Below, piece by piece: positions 24,184 through 30,256 of a stretch of 31,604 nucleotides of DNA; the first letter of the stretch is position 1; each line of letters begins with the position of its first letter. Source of the stretch: a virus; the IMG/VR virus record IMGVR_UViG_3300036770_002247, positions 1-31,604 of that record. One strand, given 5' to 3'. The notes under the pieces are model-generated. The model made no database searches, was not told where the DNA came from, and saw nothing but the letters and a program-made list of their open reading frames with translations. Both the position numbers and the translations under genes were made by a program.

Positions 24184-24912
24184 ATGACACAAGCAGTACA
24201 ACTCAGAAAAGGCACGACCTCCGAACATTCGACCTTTACGGGTTTGCAGGCAGAGGCAACTGTCGACACGACTAAGAAAACCATCGTAGTCCATGATGGG
24301 TCGACTGCTGGCGGCATTCCTTTATCCAGAGAGGATCTGAGCAATGCGAATCCTAGCAATCTGACTACGATTGTTGGGGCTGATACGGCATCTGGCGATC
24401 TCTTTGTTGTTTATGACGTTTCAGCGAGCGCGTTTAAGAAGATCACCAGGGCTGAGCTGAACAATGCAATGGAGCAAGATGCACTAGCTTCTGTTGCGAT
24501 CACTGGCGGCAGCATCAACGGCACGACGATTGGCGCAAGCACTGCAAGCACAGGAGCTTTCACCACCTTATCTGCCTCAAGCACAGTTAGCGGTAATGGA
24601 TTCAGCACTTATCTAGCCAGCCCACCAACTATTGGCGGCACTAGTCCAGGACTTATAACTGGGACAACAATAACAGCGACAAATCAATTTTCTGGGCCAC
24701 ATAATGGATCTGTTGGCGCAACCTCGCCGTCGAGCGGAATATTTACCTCATTGGCATCTTTAAGTGTTTTACAAAATGTCCAAACAATTGCATCATCATC
24801 ATCCATTTCAGCTGGCAACAATGGGCTTTCAGTTGGGCCTGTGACTATTTCTGGTGGGGCTGTTTTTACAGTTCCAAGTGCAAGTATTTGGAAAATTTTA
24901 GAAGGAGTTTGA
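24184..24912 (+). CDS. Fibre protein with Mtd-type N-terminal (beta-prism) domain
   Basis: The first ~52 residues match, from memory, the N-terminal domain of BPP-1 Mtd: AVQLRKGTTSEHSTFTG, then KKTIVVHDGSTAGGIPLSR. In Mtd this domain forms a trimeric beta-prism. After it the protein departs from Mtd and continues with fibre repeats (ITGGSINGTTIGASTASTGA) and a Ser/Gly/Thr-rich C-terminus ending VFTVPSASIWKILEG. The remaining Mtd domains are in the next gene, 1 nt downstream, so the two likely form one tip. A Shine-Dalgarno (AAGGA) precedes the ATG. Confidence 0.8.
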   Translation: MTQAVQLRKGTTSEHSTFTGLQAEATVDTTKKTIVVHDGSTAGGIPLSREDLSNANPSNLTTIVGADTASGDLFVVYDVSASAFKKITRAELNNAMEQDALASVAITGGSINGTTIGASTASTGAFTTLSASSTVSGNGFSTYLASPPTIGGTSPGLITGTTITATNQFSGPHNGSVGATSPSSGIFTSLASLSVLQNVQTIASSSSISAGNNGLSVGPVTISGGAVFTVPSASIWKILEGV

Positions 24913-24913
24913 C

Positions 24914-25924
24914 ATGGCCTATGGCAAAGTGCTCGCAAATGCGACATCTGCAACCGGCGTATTTCGCAAAGCTGATCCCACAATCGTCGCATGGACCAAA
25001 ACTGGCGCATTTACAGCTACAACAGCGACTGAATTAACGATTGAGGTAAATGGTGAATCGCAAATCATTGCGTCTGGAACCTCGATCACGATGCCAGGTT
25101 CGGCCACGACAGGAACAGATTATGCAATCTGGGCAAAAACTGATGGCACATTGCAAGCAACAACCGATCACACATCTGCTCCGGCGACTGGTGCTAGAAA
25201 AGTCGGTGGGTTTCATTACGCGCCAGGCGGCAACGCAACAGGGACATCTGGCGGTAATACCACAGCAGGAATTAACGAATATTCTTTTTGGGACTTGAAA
25301 TTCAGGCCAGCTTGTAAAGATCCTCGCGGCATGACGCTAGTGGCTGGATGTTTTTGGTCTGATATCTATCTTTGCGGGGTCGATCACTATACAAACGGGA
25401 CGAGCAAATATAACGTCACGATCGCAGACGGTTCATCGCTGCCTAAGATTAGTGCAGCTTTTGGGGGCACAGGATCTAACTCTTATGCTGGCGGCACTTG
25501 GTTTGCTTTCAATGAAATTATGCGCGGAGCTGGTAAGCGACTGCCAAGATATACAGAGTTTGCTGCTTTAGCCTATGGCACGACCGAGGCTTCTTCGCTC
25601 GGATCTGATCCGACTACAACAGGGGTCAGCAGCGGCACGTACACAAGCAAATGGGGCGTGATGCAATCCAGTGGAGTTATGTGGCAGTGGTCAGATGACT
25701 TTATTGCAAGTGGCGATGGGACTGGCGGCTGGCAAACTGGACTTACAGAAACCAGAGGCAATATTTATACTTACAATTCCTCGGCACGCGCTGGGCTCTT
25801 GGGCGGCGGCTGGGCCGACGGGTCGGGTTCCGGTTCTCGTTGCTCGAACTGGACCTACGATCCATCGCTCTCGGCCAGCCCCATCGGGGCTCGCGGCGTG
25901 TGTGACCACCTGATTCTTGATTAA
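24914..25924 (+). CDS. mtd: Major tropism determinant (Mtd-like), DGR target with C-type lectin domain
   Basis: The 336-aa product matches Mtd from its second domain onward: an Ig-like part (TGTDYAIW, ARKVGGFHYAPGGNA) and then a C-type-lectin fold (EYSFWDLKFRPA, DPRGMTLVAGCFW, GTSKYNVTIADG, GKRLPRYTEFAALAYGTTEA) ending in the invariant GARGVCDHLIL. The last 130 bp carry the variable repeat. The eleven codons that differ from the template are residues 295, 299, 301, 302, 305, 314, 315, 319, 321, 322 and 323; in Mtd the equivalent positions form the receptor-binding surface. Mtd's N-terminal domain is encoded by the preceding gene. Confidence 0.93.
   Translation: MAYGKVLANATSATGVFRKADPTIVAWTKTGAFTATTATELTIEVNGESQIIASGTSITMPGSATTGTDYAIWAKTDGTLQATTDHTSAPATGARKVGGFHYAPGGNATGTSGGNTTAGINEYSFWDLKFRPACKDPRGMTLVAGCFWSDIYLCGVDHYTNGTSKYNVTIADGSSLPKISAAFGGTGSNSYAGGTWFAFNEIMRGAGKRLPRYTEFAALAYGTTEASSLGSDPTTTGVSSGTYTSKWGVMQSSGVMWQWSDDFIASGDGTGGWQTGLTETRGNIYTYNSSARAGLLGGGWADGSGSGSRCSNWTYDPSLSASPIGARGVCDHLILD
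25789..25906 (+). repeat. DGR variable repeat (VR)
   Basis: 118 bp at the 3' end of the Mtd-like gene align without a gap to 26323-26440 (constant offset 534). They differ at 16 positions: 25796, 25808, 25809, 25814, 25815, 25817, 25827, 25854, 25856, 25868, 25869, 25874, 25875, 25878, 25880 and 25881. Every one faces an adenine in the template; none of the 92 other template bases differs. The last 25 bp (25882-25906, G/C-rich) are identical and should contain the initiation-of-mutagenic-homing site. 16 of 26 template adenines are changed, so retrohoming has been active. Confidence 0.97.
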
Positions 25925-25941
25925 GTGGCGAAAGCCACGTT
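25923..25941 (+). other. GAAA-tetraloop DNA hairpin after the VR
   Basis: GTGGC (25925-25929), GAAA loop (25930-25933), GCCAC (25934-25938); two further A-T pairs form if G25939 is bulged. It sits on the stop codon of the Mtd-like gene, just after the VR. In BPP-1 a hairpin or cruciform with a GRNA tetraloop in this position is needed for efficient target recognition, and GAAA fits GRNA. No T-tract follows, so it is not a terminator. Confidence 0.8.
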
Positions 25942-25944
25942 GTC

Positions 25945-26319
25945 ATGGAACCAATCTCAGAGGCGACACAATGTTACGATCAGATGGCTATTATCGAAAA
26001 GTACGAAAGGGTCATAGCCTATCTATATCCAATTGCTCAATCGATGCCTCGTCGACATGGGATAGCCAGAGACAAGTTTTTGAATTGTCTTTTTTCGGTT
26101 CCAGATCTTTTATATCAAGCGGGGAAATCAAATCAGATAAGCAAGATATATGCTGCAGATGCTGGATTGGCTCATCTGCGGTTTTGGATGCGATTTCTTT
26201 TTACGATCAAAAGCATGACGCAACATCAGCTGCAAACGGCTCAGGCTGTTTTGGCAGAAGTTGGGGCGATGCTTGGAGGTTGGATCAAAAGAAGAAGAGC
26301 GCAGGGGCATACTGGGTAA
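25945..26319 (+). CDS. avd: DGR accessory variability protein Avd
   Basis: The 124-aa product is close, from memory, to BPP-1 Avd along its whole length: a start of the MEPISEATQCYDQM type, then YERVIAYLYPIAQSMPRRHG, AGKSNQISKIYAADAG, LRFWMRFL and TAQAVLAEVGAMLGGWI. Avd is a four-helix-bundle pentamer with a basic outer surface that binds the reverse transcriptase and the template RNA and is needed for mutagenic cDNA synthesis. The start at 25945 is set by this match, as the ribosome site is weak. It lies between VR and TR as in BPP-1, and its stop is 3 nt before the TR. Confidence 0.93.
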   Translation: MEPISEATQCYDQMAIIEKYERVIAYLYPIAQSMPRRHGIARDKFLNCLFSVPDLLYQAGKSNQISKIYAADAGLAHLRFWMRFLFTIKSMTQHQLQTAQAVLAEVGAMLGGWIKRRRAQGHTG

Positions 26320-26322
26320 AAA

Positions 26323-26440
26323 CGCTGGGATCTTGGGCGGCAACTGGAACAACGGGTCGGATTCCGGTTCTCGTTGCTCGAACTGGAACAACGATCCATC
26401 GAACTCGAACAACAACATCGGGGCTCGCGGCGTGTGTGAC
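26323..26440 (+). repeat. DGR template repeat (TR)
   Basis: The 118-bp non-coding master copy of the VR. In the Mtd frame it would read ten AAC codons, at exactly the sites that vary (nine of ten are altered in the VR, plus ATC and GAT). AAC at variable sites is the hallmark of DGR templates, because adenine mutagenesis of AAC can reach many amino acids but never a stop. Beyond 26440 the match ends: the next base is G here and C in the VR, so template and target are told apart by their 3' flanks. Confidence 0.97.
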
Positions 26441-26585
26441 GACATCGATTTATCGCTTCGTAAAGGCTTACGCATTACGAGCAGGCCTGTCAAAATGTGG
26501 TCAGCCAGCAGTGTCCTCCTTCGGGGAATACATCAAGAGGTCTGGCATAACGTCAAGTAGGCAATCCAAAGACGGGGCTAGCACA
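26441..26585 (+). ncRNA. Putative spacer part of the DGR template RNA
   Basis: 145 nt between TR and reverse transcriptase with no convincing gene. In BPP-1 the template RNA continues through a spacer of about this size, which the RT-Avd complex binds and from which cDNA is self-primed. Some short inverted segments are present (for example CGTAAAGGCTTACG near 26459-26472), but I cannot fold it. The RT frame happens to be open through the spacer and TR, but those residues have no family match. Confidence 0.55.
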
Positions 26586-27578
26586 ATGCCAAAACGACAC
26601 AGGCATTTGATTGAAAAAATTGCGGACATCCAGAATTTGAGATCTGCATATATCAATACGGCACGATCCAAACGAATGACTCATGGATATTTAGAGTTTA
26701 AGGAATACGCCGAATCAAATTTATCATTGATTCAATCAGAGCTTTTGGATGGTGGCTATAAGATTGGTCCTTATAGAGAGTTTATTATTTATGAGCCTAA
26801 GGCGCGATTGATTTCTGCTCTTGATTTCAAAGACAGGTTGGTGCAACACGCACTTTGTAATGTTATTGGACCGATCTTCGAAAAAGCAATGCTTCCGCAA
26901 ACCTTTGCATGTCGTGTTGGACTTGGCACACATGCAGGAGTCAAATATTTGCAAGCGGAAATGCGTCGAATTGATGCAACGCACTTTTTGAAAACTGATT
27001 TCTCAAAATATTTCCCATCCATAGATCATAAAATCTTGCATGAGATGATTGATCGTAAAATTGACTGCGAAAAGACCCTGAAGATTCTAAGAGAGATTAT
27101 TCCAATCAATGGAAAGGGCATCCCGATTGGAAGTTTAACTTCGCAGCTTTTTGCAAATGTTTATGGCGGTTCTGTTGATCGTTATATTCACTTTGAATTA
27201 AAACATCGAGCATGGGCAAGATACATGGATGATATTGTGATTCTTGGGCATGACGAAAAAGAGCTGAGAAGTTCGTTTTCTAAGATACAAATCTTTTCAA
27301 AAGAAAAGTTACTATTAGCAATAAGCAAGTGGCAATCTGGGCCTATCAGCAGAGGCATCAACTTTCTTGGGTATCGTATCTGGCCCACGCACAAGCTCTT
27401 GAGGAAAGATTCTGTAATAAGAGCAAAACAAAAGATTTCAAAGTTTGTTCGTCTTGGCGATCAAGACTCATTAAGAAAATTCATTGCTTCATGGTCTGGT
27501 CATGCTCGTTGGGCAGACACGCACAACCTTTTTAATTGGATGGAGAATCGACATGGCATCGTTTGTCATCAACAGTAG
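26586..27578 (+). CDS. brt: DGR reverse transcriptase
   Basis: 330 aa from ATG 26586, chosen because MPKRHRHLIEKI corresponds to the BPP-1 RT start. RT blocks in order: YEPKARLISALDFKDRLVQH (68-87), FLKTDFSKYFPSID with D138, GIPIGSLTSQLFANVYGG (178-195), RYMDDIVIL with the catalytic YMDD at 213-216, then FLGYRIWPTHKLLRK. The SQ at 186-187 replaces the usual SP of other RTs and marks the DGR clade, linked to low fidelity at adenines. The gene is visibly A/T-richer than the tail genes (about 37-40% G+C in two lines counted by hand, against 48% in one tail line), consistent with cassette transfer. Confidence 0.96.
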   Translation: MPKRHRHLIEKIADIQNLRSAYINTARSKRMTHGYLEFKEYAESNLSLIQSELLDGGYKIGPYREFIIYEPKARLISALDFKDRLVQHALCNVIGPIFEKAMLPQTFACRVGLGTHAGVKYLQAEMRRIDATHFLKTDFSKYFPSIDHKILHEMIDRKIDCEKTLKILREIIPINGKGIPIGSLTSQLFANVYGGSVDRYIHFELKHRAWARYMDDIVILGHDEKELRSSFSKIQIFSKEKLLLAISKWQSGPISRGINFLGYRIWPTHKLLRKDSVIRAKQKISKFVRLGDQDSLRKFIASWSGHARWADTHNLFNWMENRHGIVCHQQ

Positions 27579-27792
27579 GGCTGATCTTGATGCAATTGCA
27601 GGGACGGTAGAACATCAACGATTTATGCAGGCTTTGCGCGGGTCAATGATTCGCAAGATCAATGTTCAGACGTATCCTGATGGATACAACCAGCCTGGCT
27701 ATAGTGGACCGACATTGGAACCAGTTTGGCAAGATCAGGAAGATCTATCTACGATCGAGCAATTTGGTTTTACCAAAGAAGATTTTGAGTGA
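27553..27792 (+). CDS. Small phage protein after the RT (79 aa)
   Basis: ATG 27553 has GGAGA upstream and overlaps the RT end by 26 nt. The product is acidic: VINSRADLDAIAGTVEHQRF, then MQALRGSMIRKINVQTYPDG, and a C-terminal EDLSTIEQFGFTKEDFE. I recall similar short proteins after fibre genes in many phages, without a known function. Its first part could hold a helix, its second part a Pro/Tyr-rich loop. Probably not part of the DGR machinery. Confidence 0.7.
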   Translation: MASFVINSRADLDAIAGTVEHQRFMQALRGSMIRKINVQTYPDGYNQPGYSGPTLEPVWQDQEDLSTIEQFGFTKEDFE

Positions 27793-27799
27793 GGATGAA

Positions 27800-27964
27800 A
27801 TGTCACGCGATGAGGCTTTAGCAGCAATCGAAAAGCACGAGGCTTTATGTGCCTTGCAATATGCTCAGATAAACGCTCGACTAAAACGCTTGGAGCAGAT
27901 TCTGCTTGGTGCTGGCGGTGCAATTATCCTGCTGCTGGTCAACCTGGTGCTAAAGCTGCATTGA
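27800..27964 (+). CDS. Small membrane protein, XhlA-like architecture (lysis region)
   Basis: 54 aa from ATG 27800, preceded by GAGG. An N-terminal charged helix or coiled coil (RDEALAAIEKHEALCALQYA, then QINARLKRLEQIL) is followed by one membrane segment (GAGGAIILLLVNLVL) at the C-terminus. This layout is that of XhlA-type lysis accessory proteins. It heads the lysis cluster with a second single-span protein and a holin-like gene. Confidence 0.6.
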   Translation: MSRDEALAAIEKHEALCALQYAQINARLKRLEQILLGAGGAIILLLVNLVLKLH

Positions 27965-27965
27965 C

Positions 27966-28148
27966 GTGGAAGCGATCACCGAAGCTGTCTCGAAATTGTG
28001 GTACTTAGGGGCGGCAGTGGTCGGCATTGCTGCTTATGCAGTGACCTTAAAAGTCAGGCTCGATTACTTAGAAAAGGGCTATGACAAGCAGATCACAGCT
28101 CTCTGGGAAAAGGTCAACGAGCTGACTGAAAAACTAGGAATGCGATGA
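27966..28148 (+). CDS. Single-span membrane protein with coiled-coil end (60 aa)
   Basis: Starts at GTG 27966, right after the previous stop. A membrane helix (WYLGAAVVGIAAYAVTL, about 12-28) is followed by a charged coiled coil (RLDYLEKGYDKQITALWEKV, then NELTEKLG). It might be a holin partner or an inner-membrane spanin; no outer-membrane lipoprotein partner is seen. ATGA-type overlap links it to the next gene. Confidence 0.55.
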   Translation: MEAITEAVSKLWYLGAAVVGIAAYAVTLKVRLDYLEKGYDKQITALWEKVNELTEKLGMR

Positions 28149-28630
28149 TGTTTGATTTGCTCAGCGGCGGTCTGCTTGGCAGTATCTTTGGCGGTCTTTT
28201 TAGACTTGCTCCAGAAGTGCTCAAGTATTTTGACAAGAAGAACGAGCGAAGCCACGAGCTGCAAATGTTCACGCTCCAGACGGACCTAGAAAAGATGCGT
28301 GGTCAGTTTCGGATGGAAGAGCGATATGTCGATCACAGCATTGCTCAGATGGATGCCATAAAGGAGGCTTTTAAGGAGCAAGCTGAGACTGCCAAGGCTG
28401 CGGGATGGTTCGTCGCTGCGATCTCTGCTCTTGTTAGACCTGGAATCACTTGGGTCGCTTTTGGCATGTATATGACAGTCAAGATTGTTGGTCTCATGAT
28501 GGCTTTAGATGCTTCAGCTGATTGGCGAGAAGTGATCGTGAAAAGCTGGGATGAAGATGACTTTGCCATGCTGAACATGATGCTCACTTTTTGGTTTATT
28601 GGTCGCTCCATCGAGAAATATCAAAAGTGA
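28145..28630 (+). CDS. Holin-like membrane protein (three-segment type)
   Basis: 161 aa, start at ATG 28145 or ATG 28148. The N-terminus is hydrophobic (LLSGGLLGSIFGGLFRLAPE), then KYFDKKNERSHELQMFTLQ, a pattern shared with the GTA-type 3TM holins. After a charged helix come two further hydrophobic segments (WFVAAISALVRPGITWVAFG and MYMTVKIVGLMMAL) and a final one (MLNMMLTFWFIG). Placed directly before the endolysin, it is the best holin candidate. The stop overlaps the endolysin GTG. Confidence 0.7.
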   Translation: MMFDLLSGGLLGSIFGGLFRLAPEVLKYFDKKNERSHELQMFTLQTDLEKMRGQFRMEERYVDHSIAQMDAIKEAFKEQAETAKAAGWFVAAISALVRPGITWVAFGMYMTVKIVGLMMALDASADWREVIVKSWDEDDFAMLNMMLTFWFIGRSIEKYQK

Positions 28631-29094
28631 ATCCAGAGGCAATCAAGATAGCGATTGCAATCATCAAGCAGTTTGAAGGGTACGCAAAGCGATTGCCTGA
28701 TGGCGGCTGCACTGCTTATCCAGATCCTGGCACTGGAGCAGATCCTTGGACTATTGGGTATGGTTGCACAGGAGCAAACATCAAAAAAGGCACTGTGTGG
28801 ACTAAAGAGCAAGCAGAGCGAGCCCTGGAAAATGAGGTGATCCACTTCATGAAAGCAGTGCTGCAACATTCGCCAGGCTTGGCAGAAGATGCTCCGAGAA
28901 GGCTTGCAGCGATTACCTCCTTTGCCTTCAATTGCGGTGTTGGCAATTACAGGATCAGCACACTAAAACGCAGAGTGAATGAACGTGACTGGGCAGCTGC
29001 TGCTCAAGAGATAAAACGCTGGAACAGAGCTGCTGGCAGGATCATGCCTGGTCTTAGTAGGCGCAGGGAGGCTGAGTCTCTTTTACTGCAATAG
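28627..29094 (+). CDS. Endolysin, GH24 (T4-type) lysozyme
   Basis: I place the start at GTG 28627, overlapping the holin-like stop (GTGA), because it sets the family start just before the catalytic region; an upstream in-frame codon at 28591 lies inside the holin gene. The E-D-T triad of GH24 is visible: E17 in KQFEGY, D33 in AYPDPGTG and T42 in WTIGYG. The rest (EQAERALENEV, AITSFAFNCGVGNY, RRREAESLL) is standard. It cleaves peptidoglycan glycan strands. No signal peptide or SAR anchor is visible, so release depends on a holin. The gene's end overlaps the leftward LuxR-type gene. Confidence 0.93.
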   Translation: MNPEAIKIAIAIIKQFEGYAKRLPDGGCTAYPDPGTGADPWTIGYGCTGANIKKGTVWTKEQAERALENEVIHFMKAVLQHSPGLAEDAPRRLAAITSFAFNCGVGNYRISTLKRRVNERDWAAAAQEIKRWNRAAGRIMPGLSRRREAESLLLQ

Positions 29095-29305
29095 TCACGA
29101 TGTGAGCTCGGTTCCTGGCTCCAATCTTCAGCTTTATAAGCGCAATGTGAGCTTTCACTGTATTGATTGAGATCTCCAGTTGCTCAGCAATCTCGGCATT
29201 GTTCAGACCTATTCGGATGCACTGGACGATTTCTCGCTGTCTTGCTGTGAGATCCTTTCCTCGTAGTGCAAGATTCGGTGGCAGTTGGCGCAAAGGGCTA
29301 TGCAC
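29054..29305 (-). CDS. Stand-alone LuxR/GerE-type HTH regulator (83 aa)
   Basis: The product is a LuxR-type DNA-binding domain and little else: LTARQREIVQCIRIGLNNAE, then IAEQLEISINTVKAHIALIK and KIGARNRAHIVTIAV. No receiver or ligand domain is present. Start GTG 29305 is supported by AGGAG at 8-nt spacing. The first 97 nt overlap the HNH gene in another frame, and the last 41 nt lie opposite the endolysin end. As the last gene of the leftward operon, it could activate late transcription or hold the early one; no target is known. Confidence 0.82.
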   Translation of the reverse strand: MHSPLRQLPPNLALRGKDLTARQREIVQCIRIGLNNAEIAEQLEISINTVKAHIALIKLKIGARNRAHIVTIAVKETQPPCAY

Positions 29306-29589
29306 TTTTTAAGCTCCTCTCTAATTTTTTTATAGGAGTAATTCTTAAAAAGCTGGTTGACTGTTTTATCTTTTTCGCTTGGATCGAGATGATGAAAGTC
29401 AATAATCGCAGGGTGACTTGCACCACACTTGGCGCATTGCAAAGTGCTTTTGAATCGCTGCCATTCCTCTCTGTGCTTAGCTTTATTCGCTGCAACCACA
29501 GCTTTATGCTTTGCTGAGTTTTTCTTGTACCAGACCGAGTTATAAGCACGACTCCTGATTTTTCGGATCTCAGGATCTTTGTAAGGCAT
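29209..29589 (-). CDS. HNH endonuclease-like protein
   Basis: 126 aa, start ATG 29589 (weak ribosome site, 38 nt after the exonuclease stop). The N-terminus is basic (MPYKDPEIRKIRSRAYNSVW). The zinc/HNH core reads CAKC at 52-55, IDFHH at 63-67 and CANCHRILH at 100-108, which fits HNH with two CxxC zinc pairs. The C-terminus (ISQQDSEKSSSASE) is outside the domain and is the part that overlaps the LuxR gene. Might be a packaging nuclease or a homing endonuclease; position in the recombination operon suits DNA processing. Confidence 0.83.
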   Translation of the reverse strand: MPYKDPEIRKIRSRAYNSVWYKKNSAKHKAVVAANKAKHREEWQRFKSTLQCAKCGASHPAIIDFHHLDPSEKDKTVNQLFKNYSYKKIREELKKCIALCANCHRILHYEERISQQDSEKSSSASE

Positions 29590-29626
29590 TCAGGGCGAGA
29601 TTCTAACCATCGCTCTAAGATTTGTC

Positions 29627-30256
29627 TCATGATTTTTTACCTTCTTTTAGTGCCAGCAAATCCTCGATCACAGCATCGCATTCAATCAAGAATTGCACTG
29701 CAAGCTCCTCGACGTTGGCGATCTCTTCATCGGTTGGCTGAAATCGCACGACAAACAAATCAAGCCCTTTTGGGAACCTCGGATCGTAAGAAACAAAGTC
29801 ACACCATTTGCGCCTGGTGCAAGCAAGCTGAGCAAGCATTTGCGGTTTGTGCTCGGCAGGAACGACCTTGCTTGTCAGCCAGGTGAGGTGATTCAGAGAC
29901 TCTGGGCATTTGATTTCGACAAGCCCTTCGCTGCCAATCAGACCATCTGGTGATGCGCCAAAGCCTGTGATGCTCGGATGATCGACGAACCCAGCTTGGT
30001 CGACCATCTCTTGCGCTGCGAGCTCGTAGGCAATCCTGGCATCGTTTTCTTGCTCGACTCCCCATTGCATCGCACGATTCACAAAGACTGGTGATGGATT
30101 GCCTGTCAGCCTCTCACAGATGAGCTGCATTCGATATTTAGCTCGCTCGGCAGATTCGGTCTTGTCCTTCTTAAACGACATAGCATCTGACATGCGCGAT
30201 GCAGTTAATTTGCCAAGCCTTACTGCAAACCATTCTGGTGATCGTTGTTCCATCAC
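29627..30256 (-). CDS. YqaJ-type viral recombinase (lambda exonuclease family)
   Basis: 209 aa. The start is GTG 30256 or ATG 30253, overlapping the stop of the annealing-protein gene. Motifs of lambda-exonuclease-like PD-(D/E)XK enzymes: QRSPEWFAVRLGKLTASR (4-21), WGVEQENDARIAYE, and the active site D104 in ASPDGL with E114 and K116 in VEIKCPES. QMLAQLACTRRKWCDFVSYD follows. It degrades one strand from dsDNA ends so that the annealing protein can pair the exposed strand. Confidence 0.93.
   Translation of the reverse strand: MMEQRSPEWFAVRLGKLTASRMSDAMSFKKDKTESAERAKYRMQLICERLTGNPSPVFVNRAMQWGVEQENDARIAYELAAQEMVDQAGFVDHPSITGFGASPDGLIGSEGLVEIKCPESLNHLTWLTSKVVPAEHKPQMLAQLACTRRKWCDFVSYDPRFPKGLDLFVVRFQPTDEEIANVEELAVQFLIECDAVIEDLLALKEGKKS

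Noticed and set aside
25923-25941. Hairpin after the Mtd-like gene as a transcription terminator
   Set aside because: No T-tract follows the stem, and the GAAA loop and position fit a DGR target-site element better.
26261-26560. ORF reading the TR in the Mtd frame (about 99 aa)
   Set aside because: It only reflects the coding frame of the VR copied into the TR. The TR functions as an RNA template, and the flanking residues have no Mtd similarity.
25917-26585. Upstream extension of the RT frame (open from 25917), which would give a 553-aa fused reverse transcriptase
   Set aside because: The extension passes over avd, the TR and the spacer and shows no family pattern. The RT homology starts exactly at ATG 26586, with the same beginning as the BPP-1 enzyme as I recall it.
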